NCBI GenBank assembly: GCA_009760855.2
Contig: WPIO01000044.1
Coordinates: forward strand, 1,340,001-1,404,000
Reading direction: 5' to 3'
DNA: 64,000 bases
Source of the DNA: Cristatella mucedo
Lineage: Eukaryota > Bryozoa > Phylactolaemata > Cristatellidae
Each line of letters opens with the position of its first letter. Positions within the stretch are counted from its first letter, which is position 1. Position numbers and translations under genes: made by a program. The notes under the pieces were generated by a model, which did not search any database, was not told the DNA's origin, and saw only the letters and a program-made list of their open reading frames with translations. Shown here one piece after another: positions 22,640-32,113 of this stretch.

Positions 22640-23510
22640 AAAGCGATGTGACGAAGGTGATGCACGTTGATTGCGGAGAAAAGGGAAACAAAGCGATTGC
22701 CGACACCAAGATAAAACTCGAGAGAGAAGTAAAGTTTAGCATGATTGTTGATGAACGCACAACCGTGACAGGACGTCAAATCTTCGGAGTCAACAGTCAT
22801 GATAGCGGCGATAAAACAACAGTCAAGACGGGTCTTGGCACGTGCTCTGCTCTCGATATGGTCAAAAGAATGAAACAGTATTTGAGCGTTTTGGAATAAC
22901 AATGTGGAGGGATTTGGTAGGATCTACTCGGGACGGTGCTGCAGTAAGTAAGAAATACATTAGCCACATCGATGTCATCGGACAGCTCTGCTTAAACCAT
23001 GGTCTGCACCTTGAAGTATATGACGCATTGTACAAGAAGAGTACTGACTTGGATGAGTTAAACGTGGATAATGACAATATTGATGAAATGGACAATTATG
23101 AAGCAGGTGCGGACTTGGAAGTGATCAGTAATGATATATTTGAAGGAGAAATCGATGACTACGATGTGCTCACGAATCGAAAAAGCTTGTCAAATTCATT
23201 AGAAAACCAACTGTTCGAAATAACGTCTTTCAATCCAAAGTAAAAGCTGATTTCGGACGCGAGATGAAACTGTTTCTTTACGTGAAGACTGGCTGGAACT
23301 CGATCCCAACATAGTTGGAGCACTATTAAAAGCAGAAGTCCATCCGAGAGACACTAACCAAATTCAAGTCGCTGGAAATGTTGTGAGACCACTGCTCAAT
23401 TGTTATATGGTTGATGCATGCCGGAGAATTCTTTCCGGGCAGGCTGCTTTGAAAGGCATGCCGCAGGACTAATAGACCCTCAGACCGCTGACCTGTTGAG
23501 CAGCTGAACA
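22640..23510 (+). pseudogene. Decayed hAT-type transposase
   Basis: Plus-strand frames joined by two frameshifts (near 22880 and 23243) give the core of an hAT transposase. The pieces are EVKFSMIVDERTTVTGRQIF, then a block with DLVGSTRDGAAV, then LCLNHGLHLEVYDALYKK, which matches the conserved CxxHxLHL region of the hAT RNase H-like domain. An acidic stretch follows, then a part reading LREDWLELDPN in another frame. No N-terminal BED finger, terminal inverted repeats or 8-bp target duplication could be placed. It is a fragment and inactive. Confidence 0.7.
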
Positions 23511-23531
23511 TAAACAGGAACGAGTGAAGGT

Positions 23532-23680
23532 TAGCTGATCCAACAGTCTCTGATGTGGTGGCGGAAAAGCCATAGTGGCAGCCACTCCCACTTGCAGGCA
23601 GGCATTACATGCCTGCTGCAGGACTCGAACCCACAACTTGGTTCGTGAAGTGCATTCACCTTACCCTGGGTTGGGACTCA
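23532..23680 (-). mobile_element. SINE-1 copy, reverse orientation, diverged
   Basis: Reversed 3' end TTAGCTGATCCAACAGTC, body, and B box region GGACTCGAACCCACAACTTGG. It is older than most copies. Confidence 0.65.
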
Positions 23681-24020
23681 CGTGAAACATGTGTCTTTTT
23701 CGCATGGAAACCTGTCGGTTTAGATGGTTGGATGGAGGGAATGCCTGGCTGACAGGCTACAGGCCTATCCAGTAGAATCGCAGTAAGCTTGGTAACCGGC
23801 TGTGATCTTGTGATGCTCGAGCTTGCATCAAATCTTTTCCACCAGTGTGGGTATAGCCACGAAGGTACTAGTAGAATATCCTGCATACAATCACAGTCTT
23901 TGCCAGGCACTGTTCTTTAGCTGAATGTATTAACGAGCCTCGAGAATTCCGTGATGATCCTACATTGGGTATTTGAAAGCAGTCTCTGAGCTACTGCTTA
24001 ATCAGCAAACAAACCCGTAC

Positions 24021-24233
24021 TTGAATTGGTTATGTCATAATAGTTTCCAAGAGGATTCACACTGTAGGGCATTGTAGTGTAGTGCATATGCAGTACGATC
24101 CGATTGGCCAGTTTCCAAGTAAATCTCAATGTGACCGACTGGGTCGAAATGGCAGCCCAGGGACTATCGACAGAGGCTGAACCAAGCTTTTCATCTGGGG
24201 GACCTGCAAGATTTTCATCTTGGTGGGCCAGAC
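24021..24233 (-). CDS. Exon t2: membrane-protein locus, soluble segment
   Basis: The acceptor is TTTTCCTTACTTGCAG. It enters in phase 1, which fits t1 (GCA G then GT gives glycine). The donor is uncertain: GTACGG after TCAA at 24021 gives a phase 1 exit. The peptide starts LAHQDENLAGPPDEKLG. Its second half looks like a beta-rich folded segment (VTLRFTWKLANRIVLHMHY, then YYDITNSST with a possible NSS glycosylation site). Without splicing the frame stops at about 24000. A second acceptor with the same phase lies 30 bases inside the exon (CTTGCAG at 24203). Confidence 0.45.
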
Positions 24234-24239
24234 CTGCAA

Positions 24240-25055
24240 GTAAGGAAAAATTGCAGCGCACGATCAGTTCTTTTTCGAGGCAAACTAGGCAGGTGCTCTT
24301 AAGAGTAAAGTAGGAAAGTTTCGTCATAGATGCCGGTCGGGGGGGGGGGGCTTAGCAAAAGGGGACGTTCCGCTAGCTGCCCAAGTGCTACAGTGGGAGG
24401 GGGACAAATGCTCCCAAACGCTCAGCCACTGACTGTTGCTGTCGTAGTCGTAGTGACTAGCAAAGCTTTCTCGCAGACGCCGTCATCAATACCTCTAGTG
24501 CTAATTATTTCTCGGAAAGGTGTACTCAACTTATCCGCTGGTGATCAGCAGTGTGCACATGGTTTCAGTTCGAAGTGCAGCAGAGGCAGTAGGACCTATC
24601 CTTTCCATCGTTTTGCTCAAATGCCGAGCAGTGGGTTGAAGGAAATCCTCAATCTCCAATTACATGTCACGTATATGTGCCGTGGGAAGAAGTACACGAC
24701 TTTGAAGCTGCCACATCATGCCGGCACTCAGGCACGAACAAAAGCTCGGTGGTCCACAGGTATGTGCTACGCAAGGTGTCAGCCTAGAAAGAAGTCTCTG
24801 AGCATCCCACGACTTAACTTGCTGAGTTGAGCGACATATGGCCCTCTTTGCCGTTCTGCCCAATGCCCACGGACAGCTCTGTTAAGTGGCTTACGCCCCC
24901 AATGCTTGGCAGGCCACTACCCATTCCATCAAGGGGTGCTGAACCAGTGTGTTTCGCTGGCCACAGTCCATGTCGTGAGCAGCTCCCCGCCCACTCTGCT
25001 GTTGAGCGCCTTCCTGACCTGAGCGCCGTGTAACCCATGGCCTGCTGTCCTGCTT
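24240..25055. other. Intronic stretch, nothing recognised
   Basis: Holds a run of ten Gs near 24341 and a plus-strand open frame of about 165 codons (24330-24830) with no domain-like composition or splice support. I treat that frame as chance. Confidence 0.35.
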
Positions 25056-25062
25056 ATTAATA

Positions 25063-25225
25063 TTAGCTGATTCAACAGCCTAATTTGCATAGTCGCAGAA
25101 GAGCCTTAACGGCTATTACCACTGCTTGCAGTTGGAAATAAGAGATCGCCCATTGCAGGATCCGAAACCATTCGACCTCGGTCGTGAAGAGCGATCAACT
25201 TACCTCCTGGGCTATCGCAGTCACT
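25063..25225 (-). mobile_element. SINE-1 copy, reverse orientation
   Basis: Reversed 3' end TTAGCTGATTCAACAGCC, body, B box region GATCCGAAACCATTCGACC (diverged), and the head ACCTCCTGGGCTATCGCAG, which is the reversed A-box end. Confidence 0.75.
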
Positions 25226-25229
25226 CGTA

Positions 25230-28200
25230 CCAGTCTGTGGCTGGTGCGTCTGTGTGGCAAGTGGCGCGCGCATCTTGCCGGTGGGTGCTCCATAGCTAGT
25301 ACCTATCTGTGGCCCTGACATATCAATCCGTAGCCCGTTCATACTTACCAGTGGCCTGCCGTTCCGATCGGCCAGCTATCTCGCTCGACGATGGGCTTAC
25401 GAACAGCCATCCGGATCGGTCATCCGCCTGGAGTCCCACCCATGCCGAAAGTATGCTTCCAACTGTGCCTGAGCCCAGCCACAGCCACAAACAACAGCTA
25501 GCGATGGCGGAGCTGCTTCTGAAAGGATGTGCTAGCTGCACAGGTTCACGCCTACCGTTTCACTCCAGAGCAGCACTGCATTTCTGAGAGCGACCATACT
25601 GTGCTGCTACTGCTACTGCGTGATTGCAGGACAATGCAGATGAGCTCATCATTGCAAAGCGACCAGCATGAGAAGCATGCCTCTCGCTACCACCAAGTGA
25701 CGAGAGGCATCATCAGTATGCCTTACCTACCTATGCCCCGCCGAAATCTATACCAGCAGCAGCAGGCGGCCAACTTGGCAGCGCCCTCAGCCTTAACCAG
25801 CCATAAACTCACACCCCGGCAGTGTTTACAAGCTTTCACTCAAGCCTCTGACCACCCGGTGGTTGATAGCTTTGCCGGTTTAGCAAGAAATCGTTGCCAA
25901 TGCCCGAGCGATGTGACAGCCGCATGAAGAGGAACAGAAAAGATTCCTTTTATTGACCACTGGCACTCAGACGAAATAAGTTAGACACACATTCAAGCAT
26001 GACTATATAAAAAATGAGGAAGCAGGAGCAACAGCCTTCGGTGCGGCTTGCCTCGGCACGTATGCACAGCGGCACGTGAGGCACCAGCTCGACCGAGCCA
26101 TAGCTGCATGCACACAAGCCGATAGCTGGATTGCCGTGGCCCACCACGCAGCCGGCCAGCCAAGCCTCGGCAGCAACCTTGCTGCCGAGGCCACTATTCA
26201 GGAATGACCAGAAGCAACGTTAAGATGGCAGCAGCCTGCTGCCGGCCGGCAGTCTGCCACTGGATACAGGGCCACGACCTCGGCAGCAACTGCACAAGAG
26301 CAACTTGGAAGCTCAGAGCGCAGCACAGCACTGCTGCAGTGGCTGGCCGACAGGACGTCGAACACTGATTGGGTGCCCTTCACGGACAGAACCAGTTGCC
26401 GAAGCAGGCGCCCAGGACGAGCACGTGAAGAAGGAGTGCGTAGATCAGTAGCAGCAGCTGCGGAGGGCGAGGCTGTGCGCGCAGCAGCCGCCGCATCTGT
26501 GAGGTCTGCCGCCGAGCGAACGATCGAAGCACAGGCATGCCGTGCTCCAACAGGCGGCCTGCAAAGCCAGCGGCAGCGGCGATCAGCCAGCTCTCAGCCA
26601 GCGGTCACTTGCTGATGAATCGCTGCCAGCGGTGGCCTGAGAGTGATCTAATCGGTGCAAGATTGCTCACCCTGCCACAATGGCAGCTCGTCATAGCCAA
26701 TCCAGCGGTTAGGGAATTTCCCAACCCCACTCACCCCCTCGCCAACAAATGTTGCTAAATTTTTTGCTGAATATCAGGGATGTGCTAAACAACTCTCGAG
26801 GAATGTCGCGATACTAGAAAAACAGTCATCGCCAGCTGAGGTCACAACAAAGACCAGGGCTCAAACTCAGAAACCCGTGTTGCACCAACCCCCCCCCCCT
26901 TTCGACAGTCTCAAGCCTGCCAACACAGGCAACCAGCACGATGGCAAGACAACAGTCGTGCCACCGTCGTAATTTGCACGACATCACTAGCTTCGATGCA
27001 ATCATTGCAATTGCATATATATTTCATTTTTCCAAACCCGACCTTCCAAAATTTTGAAAGCTTAAAAAATTCACTAAGCATTCAATCTGACCGGCCATAG
27101 TACGATTGAGATTTAATGGCCACAAGGACGAACAAATGCCAGTGTAATGCAAATTGTCTCACGTGCCCTGAATGTTGCTTGTCCTGTACTGTGGAGCAGC
27201 CACCCACCCGCGACAGAAGCTGCACTCACCTTAGCACAGAGTACTAAGCTATGTAGCACACCATGGTGGTCACTTATTCAAGGCCAGTGACAGGAGCTCG
27301 AGTCTGCAGACGAACTAGAAAGCACTAACTGTGACCTGCAACCCTTCAGCTGATTGATACAATCTTGCACATTACGTGTGACTGCACATCCTAGCACAGA
27401 GACAGGTAGCCGGAGGTCGGCCATATTTTAGATAAGGTTCTAGGATTGACGATAGTTCTTTGTATGTTCTCACACGATTGCATTTTCCACTGCTAGCATT
27501 GGGGTAGGGCAGAAGTGAAGCCAATGGACCATGGCCGGATCTGAAAGTCCTTGGAAAGATCTAGCATGTGCATGGCATGTGCCGCCAGCCGTTCTCTCAG
27601 CCTTCTTCAAGTACAAGCCTCTGGCAAGGTCTGGCACCATCAGTGGCCTACTCCTTGCCATGACCTGATTGCAAGGAACATTTGCTTAATGTTTTGAGTA
27701 TTTTAATATTTAAAGTATAAAGCATATTTTAATAACAGTCATATATATATATATGATATATATTTAAAACAATTAAATTCAAAAATAAAAAGTTACAATT
27801 ACCTAACAATGAGGCATTTCATATGAGCATTCCGAATTCTATCCTAGGTCGATAGTTTGGCCAGTAGCCAAGGATATCAGGTTCAGGCAGGATTACGGTT
27901 CAGCAGAGCCCGAGACGAAAGAGCATATAAGCTCAGTGGCAACTGAGGGTTACTTAAATAACATTTAAGCAATGTATGCAATAGCGCCTGACAATGGCAC
28001 AGCTGGCACATCAGTCTTACTGATAAGGTATAAGAGGGATCAAAATGAATGAATTTACTATCTATGTGTGTGCACACACATACGTGCATGAAAAGAATCT
28101 TTATGTACGGCCTTCGAGTCCTCTACGCAGCATCGTCGAGCAAGCCTCGAGGTGTAAAACCAAAAAGGACAGCACACAAAGGTGAAGAAAACTGTGGCAT

Positions 28201-28580
28201 ACACATTAAACAAGACTTTGCATGCAGCTGCACATCACTATTGCTTATATAGTTTAGCTGCACTTAAGTACTGGCTTTACTTTTGCACATATAAATGTAT
28301 GATTGATATGCACTGCTTCGATGCATGCACCAATCCTGATCCCAGTCCCTTATCAGGTAGGCGCTCAACTCAGCCTACTCTCGTCCTGCAGGCCAGCAAC
28401 CTGCGATGGAATATCAAAGCGACAGTCCGGCAAAACATCCAGCCTGGTCTGGAAACGACTAGCCGAGACCTTCCGACCAGCGCCAAAGGGCTAGGCTTAG
28501 GGTTAGGCTTCCTGCCGTACAGGTCACAGCATTACTAGCCTCAACCACTGCAGCTGACCAGTACAGCCGCCCATTAACAA
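25230..28580. other. Long intronic stretch between t1 and t2, no gene seen
   Basis: Contains a CAG/GCC-rich part (about 26200-26640), a C run near 26890, an AT-rich part with (AT)n at 27743-27757, and a TTAGGGTTAGG motif near 28498. No open frame here has splice signals or a recognisable family. Confidence 0.35.
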
Positions 28581-28589
28581 AACTAGACT

Positions 28590-28745
28590 AAATGATTAAA
28601 CGGCCTCATTCGTATAGTGGCAGAAGAGCCCTAAAGTCTATCACCACCGCTTGCAGATGGCAATAAAGGATCGCCCACCACTGCCCGATTCTAACCCACG
28701 ACTTCGATCTTGAAGAGCTAGTGCCTTACCTCCTGGGCTAATCAC
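28590..28745 (-). mobile_element. SINE-1 copy, reverse orientation
   Basis: Reversed 3' end AAACGGCCTCATTCG, body CTATCACCACCGCTTGCAG, diverged B box (GATTCTAACCCACGAC) and head CTCCTGGGCTAATCAC. Confidence 0.7.
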
Positions 28746-28903
28746 TGCCTTACACCGCACAATTGGCTGGCAGCCCTCACAGAGGAGCTGAGCTGCCTGC
28801 ATCATTCATCGGAACGGCCCTGTCAACTGTGCAGTCAGAGCCTAGAGAGGAATCGGGAAAGCAACTGGGCAGAGAGAGCAGCCGTCCACGGCCAGCCACG
28901 AAC

Positions 28904-29033
28904 CTGCTCGTTGTAGCAACGGCAGCTGATCGTCGGCGACAGCACCGGCTGACGAGTCAGGGAGGAGTGACAAATTGCGGTCAAAGGAAGCACCCGAAAC
29001 GCCAGTTTCCACATCATCCATGTAAATAGAATG
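28904..29033 (-). CDS. Exon t1: acidic segment with dileucine motif
   Basis: The acceptor CACTTTCGTTTTAG has a good pyrimidine tract, and the donor is GTTCGTGG. It enters in phase 0 and leaves in phase 1, agreeing with e17 before it and t2 after it. The 43 codons include an in-frame ATG at 29021, fifth codon of the exon. The peptide is acidic and polar (DDVETG, SFDRNLSLLPDSS) and holds DDQLPLLQR, which fits the DxxxLL sorting motif used for endosomal or lysosomal delivery. Either the exon continues the coiled-coil gene, or the ATG starts a separate membrane-protein gene. Confidence 0.5.
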
Positions 29034-29122
29034 CTAAAACGAAAGTGCTGCAAGTCAACACCCGATTCAGGTGAGGAGCGTAGCGGCTTCGGGCAGCAAT
29101 CGCATATGGCCCGGCCAAGCAC

Positions 29123-29270
29123 CTCGCCCGAAGAGGCATCAGCAGCTTTCTGGGCCTGCTCGTGGCTCAGTCGGGAACTCCTTGGTTCGATGAATGATGA
29201 CTCATCCTCCTTCCGGTATGCATCCAGATCTTTCTCGAGACGACGACATACAGTTTCTAGCTCGGCAATC
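29123..29270 (-). CDS. Exon e17: end of the coiled-coil region
   Basis: The acceptor is TTTACAACAG, entered in phase 2 from e16 (AG then G gives R). It starts with coiled coil (RIAELETVCRRLEKDLDAY) and then becomes polar (FIEPRSSRLSHEQAQKAA), as expected near the end of a tether. The proposed donor after GGCGAG (GTGCTT) is weak but leaves in phase 0 and opens an 89-base intron to t1. If that intron is kept, the frame runs on through a hydrophobic segment (FSILFTWMMWKLAFRV) to a stop near 28835. Confidence 0.6.
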
Positions 29271-29515
29271 CTGTTGTAAATGAAAGCGCATCATATGGGT
29301 TACATTGGTGAGTTTTTCACATGGATGACATAGAGCATTACCCAGCCTGTCAGGACTTTGGATAAGTTACACCACAGTCCGAGTCACGCCGTATCTCCAC
29401 AATCAATTTTCTTTAGGAATATGTCGCACAACTAAATGTGAACTGACTGCCCGAGCTGCAAAAAGTAATACAGTAATGCTTCTGAAGCCAAAACCAAAGT
29501 GAACCAGTAATACCC

Positions 29516-29618
29516 TGGTTTGGCCCAGTGGTTAAGGTGCTTGCCCCGATCGAGGGCTTGAGCCCCGTGGAATAGAGATTAAGCTTTGTTAGGGCACTTT
29601 ACAAATGAATTATTATAT
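29516..29618 (+). mobile_element. SINE-2 copy
   Basis: A box TTTGGCCCAGTGGTTAAGG, B box GGGCTTGAGCCCC, tail AGAGATTAAGCTTTGTTAGG. The central part is shortened. Confidence 0.7.
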
Positions 29619-29639
29619 GCTGCACAGGAAGAATAAGTT

Positions 29640-29742
29640 AAGAATAAGTCAATAAGTTATCGATACAGCATAAGTAAAGTGTCAAGTAGAGATTACGTTC
29701 TCTGAGTGCGATACGAAAATGTATATTATTATTCTTACTAAT
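29640..29742 (+). mobile_element. LINE family X tail tip
   Basis: Only the 3' tip (AAGTAAAGTG, GATTACGTTCTCTGAGTGCG) and (ATT)n remain. Confidence 0.55.
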
Positions 29743-29744
29743 GC

Positions 29745-30115
29745 AATCAGTGCTACTTCACACAAGCACGCAGATCCATGCACACGGACCCAGCAAATGC
29801 TGTGAGAAACAGGTGCATTTTAAGCTTCACTTTAAGTATAGTCAAGTCAGGGGATATCGAAACTTCAGGTGGGAGAGAGATCCACACTTTGGGAGCCTAC
29901 GACTACAGGGGAGCGACCAGAGTCCGAGGAGCAGTGGTACGATGCCTAGCCCGATCGATTGGGAATTAGTCCACTTAGGTAGGTAGGCCGGTGCAAGAGG
30001 ACCTAAAACTGAGTGAGAAAACCAAAAAGTCGATATGCTGCTTTTTGATGGGAAGCCAGGGTAGGTCGGTGATAAGTGATGCAATATAACTAATTGCTTC
30101 ATTCCAGATCATTCA
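29745..30115 (-). mobile_element. LINE family X C-terminal fragment
   Basis: Reversed ACCCAGCAAATGCTG, TTTGGGAGCCTACGA and related blocks correspond to the C-terminal coding part of family X. Its own 3' tail is missing, so it abuts the oppositely oriented tip at 29640. Confidence 0.65.
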
Positions 30116-30242
30116 AGATCCGTGCTTTGCGTCCAGGCAAAGAAGAGCTATAAATAGATCTTCGCCATACAGGCACAGCACGGCTCCTCTCAGACCAAGT
30201 GTAGCAGCTAGGCGAGTGAAAGTGCAAGGCAACTCGATAGTG

Positions 30243-30712
30243 GCGTCAGACCTATCTCTCAGACATACTCCCCCACCACCCATCGTACCACCCGCTTTTC
30301 GGAATCCAACAGTCTACAAATACCTCGTACAAACCTCAAATCCTTTGGAGACCGTGCATTTAGTTCGTTTGCTCCCAAAGCCTGGAACTCCCTCCCGACC
30401 TGCGTCAGAACATCCTCTGACCTGACCACATTTAAAAGGAACTTAAAAACACACCTATTTAGAACAGCATTTAGTGGGTCCCTGTGATTCGTCCTTCATG
30501 TGCTTATGCATGCTGACACTGTGCATGCTGCCACTAACCACATTTGCATGCTGACCCTGTGCATGTCACCCCTAACAACTTTGTTTGTTTATCAAGCATG
30601 ATATTACTCACCATTCAATTGCATTTCCCTTTGCAGCAAATTTAAAGCACCTAGAGAGAGATTGAGTTCTCTGAGGGTGCTTTATCAAGTGCATTATTAT
30701 TATTATTACAAA
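30243..30712 (+). mobile_element. LINE family X, C-terminal part and tail
   Basis: Matches the last part of the 6055 copy closely (CGTACCACCCGCTTTTCGGA, KAWNSLPTC, untranslated block, (ATT)n). It is 5'-truncated and lies in the intron between e16 and e17. Confidence 0.8.
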
Positions 30713-30758
30713 AACGGATCCAAATGCTGCCTGCTGCTGCTGGTGCTGCATGCCTCAC

Positions 30759-30919
30759 CTCACAAGGAGAGCCTGGCTGTCAGAGGCTGCAGGCGAGGGC
30801 GCCTGCTGGTGCTGCTGCTGCCGCAGTAGTTGCAGCTCTGCGCCGGCACGCTGCAGGGCAGCGGCAGCTTGGTCGTGCTGGTGGCTCAGCTCCTGCTGGC
30901 TGCTGCTCAGATGCTGCAC
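30759..30919 (-). CDS. Exon e16: golgin-like coiled coil
   Basis: The acceptor is CTTCTCTCGGCAG and the donor is GTGAGGCATG. It enters in phase 0 after e15 and leaves in phase 2 into e17. The 53 codons are Gln- and Ala-rich and helix-forming (VQHLSSSQQELSHQHDQA, LQRAGAELQLLRQQQ), then a Pro/Ser break (APSPAASDS) before the final helix begins. Confidence 0.75.
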
Positions 30920-31580
30920 CTGCCGAGAGAAGCCACTGAAGCAGTCAGGCGTCAGAGCGGAGAACGATGCGTCGGAGCGGAGAAGGTAGGGGGCGTGAGC
31001 TGGGTCATTAACCAGCTGCTGCCACCTAAACAGGTGGTCATCAAGCCCAGCACAGCACGTTCTACTGCAAGCCCTCCAAAAGCACCAGCCCTGCCTGAGT
31101 GCAACGACGCACCTGCCTAGCCTGCTGCACGCTAGGCAGCTACGAATCCTGCATCCTCAAACAAAGTTGCCGGCCAAAAAAAGAAAAGAGAAGGCAAGCT
31201 GTCACACTGTCACCAGAACGACATCGGCAGGACAAGCTGAGCAGGCAGCAAACGTGAAATAGCACCCCCTTCGTTTCAGTCAGCATTAACAAGGTACTCT
31301 TTTCTGAGGACTGTATAAAAACACATTCTTATGTCGACGCAAGTCAAAGGGCTCCTCGAGGCGGCAATGTACACTGCTCAAAACAATTTTCACGAACAGA
31401 AGAAAAATTAGAGGAGCAAATGCTGTCGGTTCGAAGGTATCATAAAAACAAAGCGAACTTGCCGAAAGTTCGATCGTCCAAATTTCGCTAGCGCAAAACA
31501 CAGCTTGGCACAGGCAAGCAGCCGCATAGCAAGCAGGCAGCCTCGGCAAATCTGAAGCACATCCACACGCTATTACTCAC

Positions 31581-31967
31581 CTGCAGCACGAGCTGTTGGC
31601 ATTCGCGCTCTCTCTGCTGCAGCGCTGCTTCCAGTGCCTGCTGCTGCTTGTGCTGCATTGAGGCCAGCTCTTGGATCTTGCCTGACTGCACCAGCCACTC
31701 GGCAGTGCGGTCGCGCAGGTGCGTCAGGCAGCGCCACAGGAAGCCGACGCTATCATCGGCATCACCGCCCGTCTCGGCCAGTATTGCGCTCAGCTCGGGG
31801 AACGCCTCGGTCGAAACGAAGGCGCACAGCTCACTCAGCCGCTGCTGGAGCGAGGCCAGCGCTGCTGCAGCTACTCCATCGTCGGCTGCTCCATGCAGGC
31901 GTCCGGCAGAGATTGCTGCTGCTGCTTCTGCTCTTCTGCCGCTCTCTTGCTGCTGGTCAGAGCGCCC
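31581..31967 (-). CDS. Exon e15: golgin-like coiled coil with a non-coil insert
   Basis: The acceptor is ATTGTTTTTAG and the donor is GTGAGTAATA. It has 129 codons, phase 0 at both ends. It opens Gln/Ala-rich, then has a stretch that does not look like coiled coil (residues about 42-90: LCAFVSTEAFPELSAILAE, then DDSVGFLWRCLTHLRD). It closes with strong heptads (SGKIQELASMQHKQQQALE, QQRERECQQLVLQ). The insert with Phe, Trp and Cys may be a small folded unit or hinge. Confidence 0.8.
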
Positions 31968-32113
31968 CTAAAAACAATCGGCGCTTGTCGCCATGCAGCT
32001 GCAGCTGCAGTGAGCAGCGGGAAGGGAGAACAGGCCAACCGCCAGGTGGCGCACCGTGTGTCGCGCCAGGGAGTCGTGTGCGAGAGCCAAAGAAGGAAAG
32101 CCAAATCACGTAC

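Noticed and set aside
24330-24830. Plus-strand frame of 166 codons
   Set aside because: Begins in a G run, has no domain-like pattern, and no splice or repeat support.
26373-26615. Plus-strand Arg/Ala-rich frame
   Set aside because: GC-rich low-complexity sequence, open in several frames, with no splice or family support.
28490-28512. TTAGGGTTAGG-like telomere motif
   Set aside because: Only about one and a half imperfect units, so not a telomeric array.
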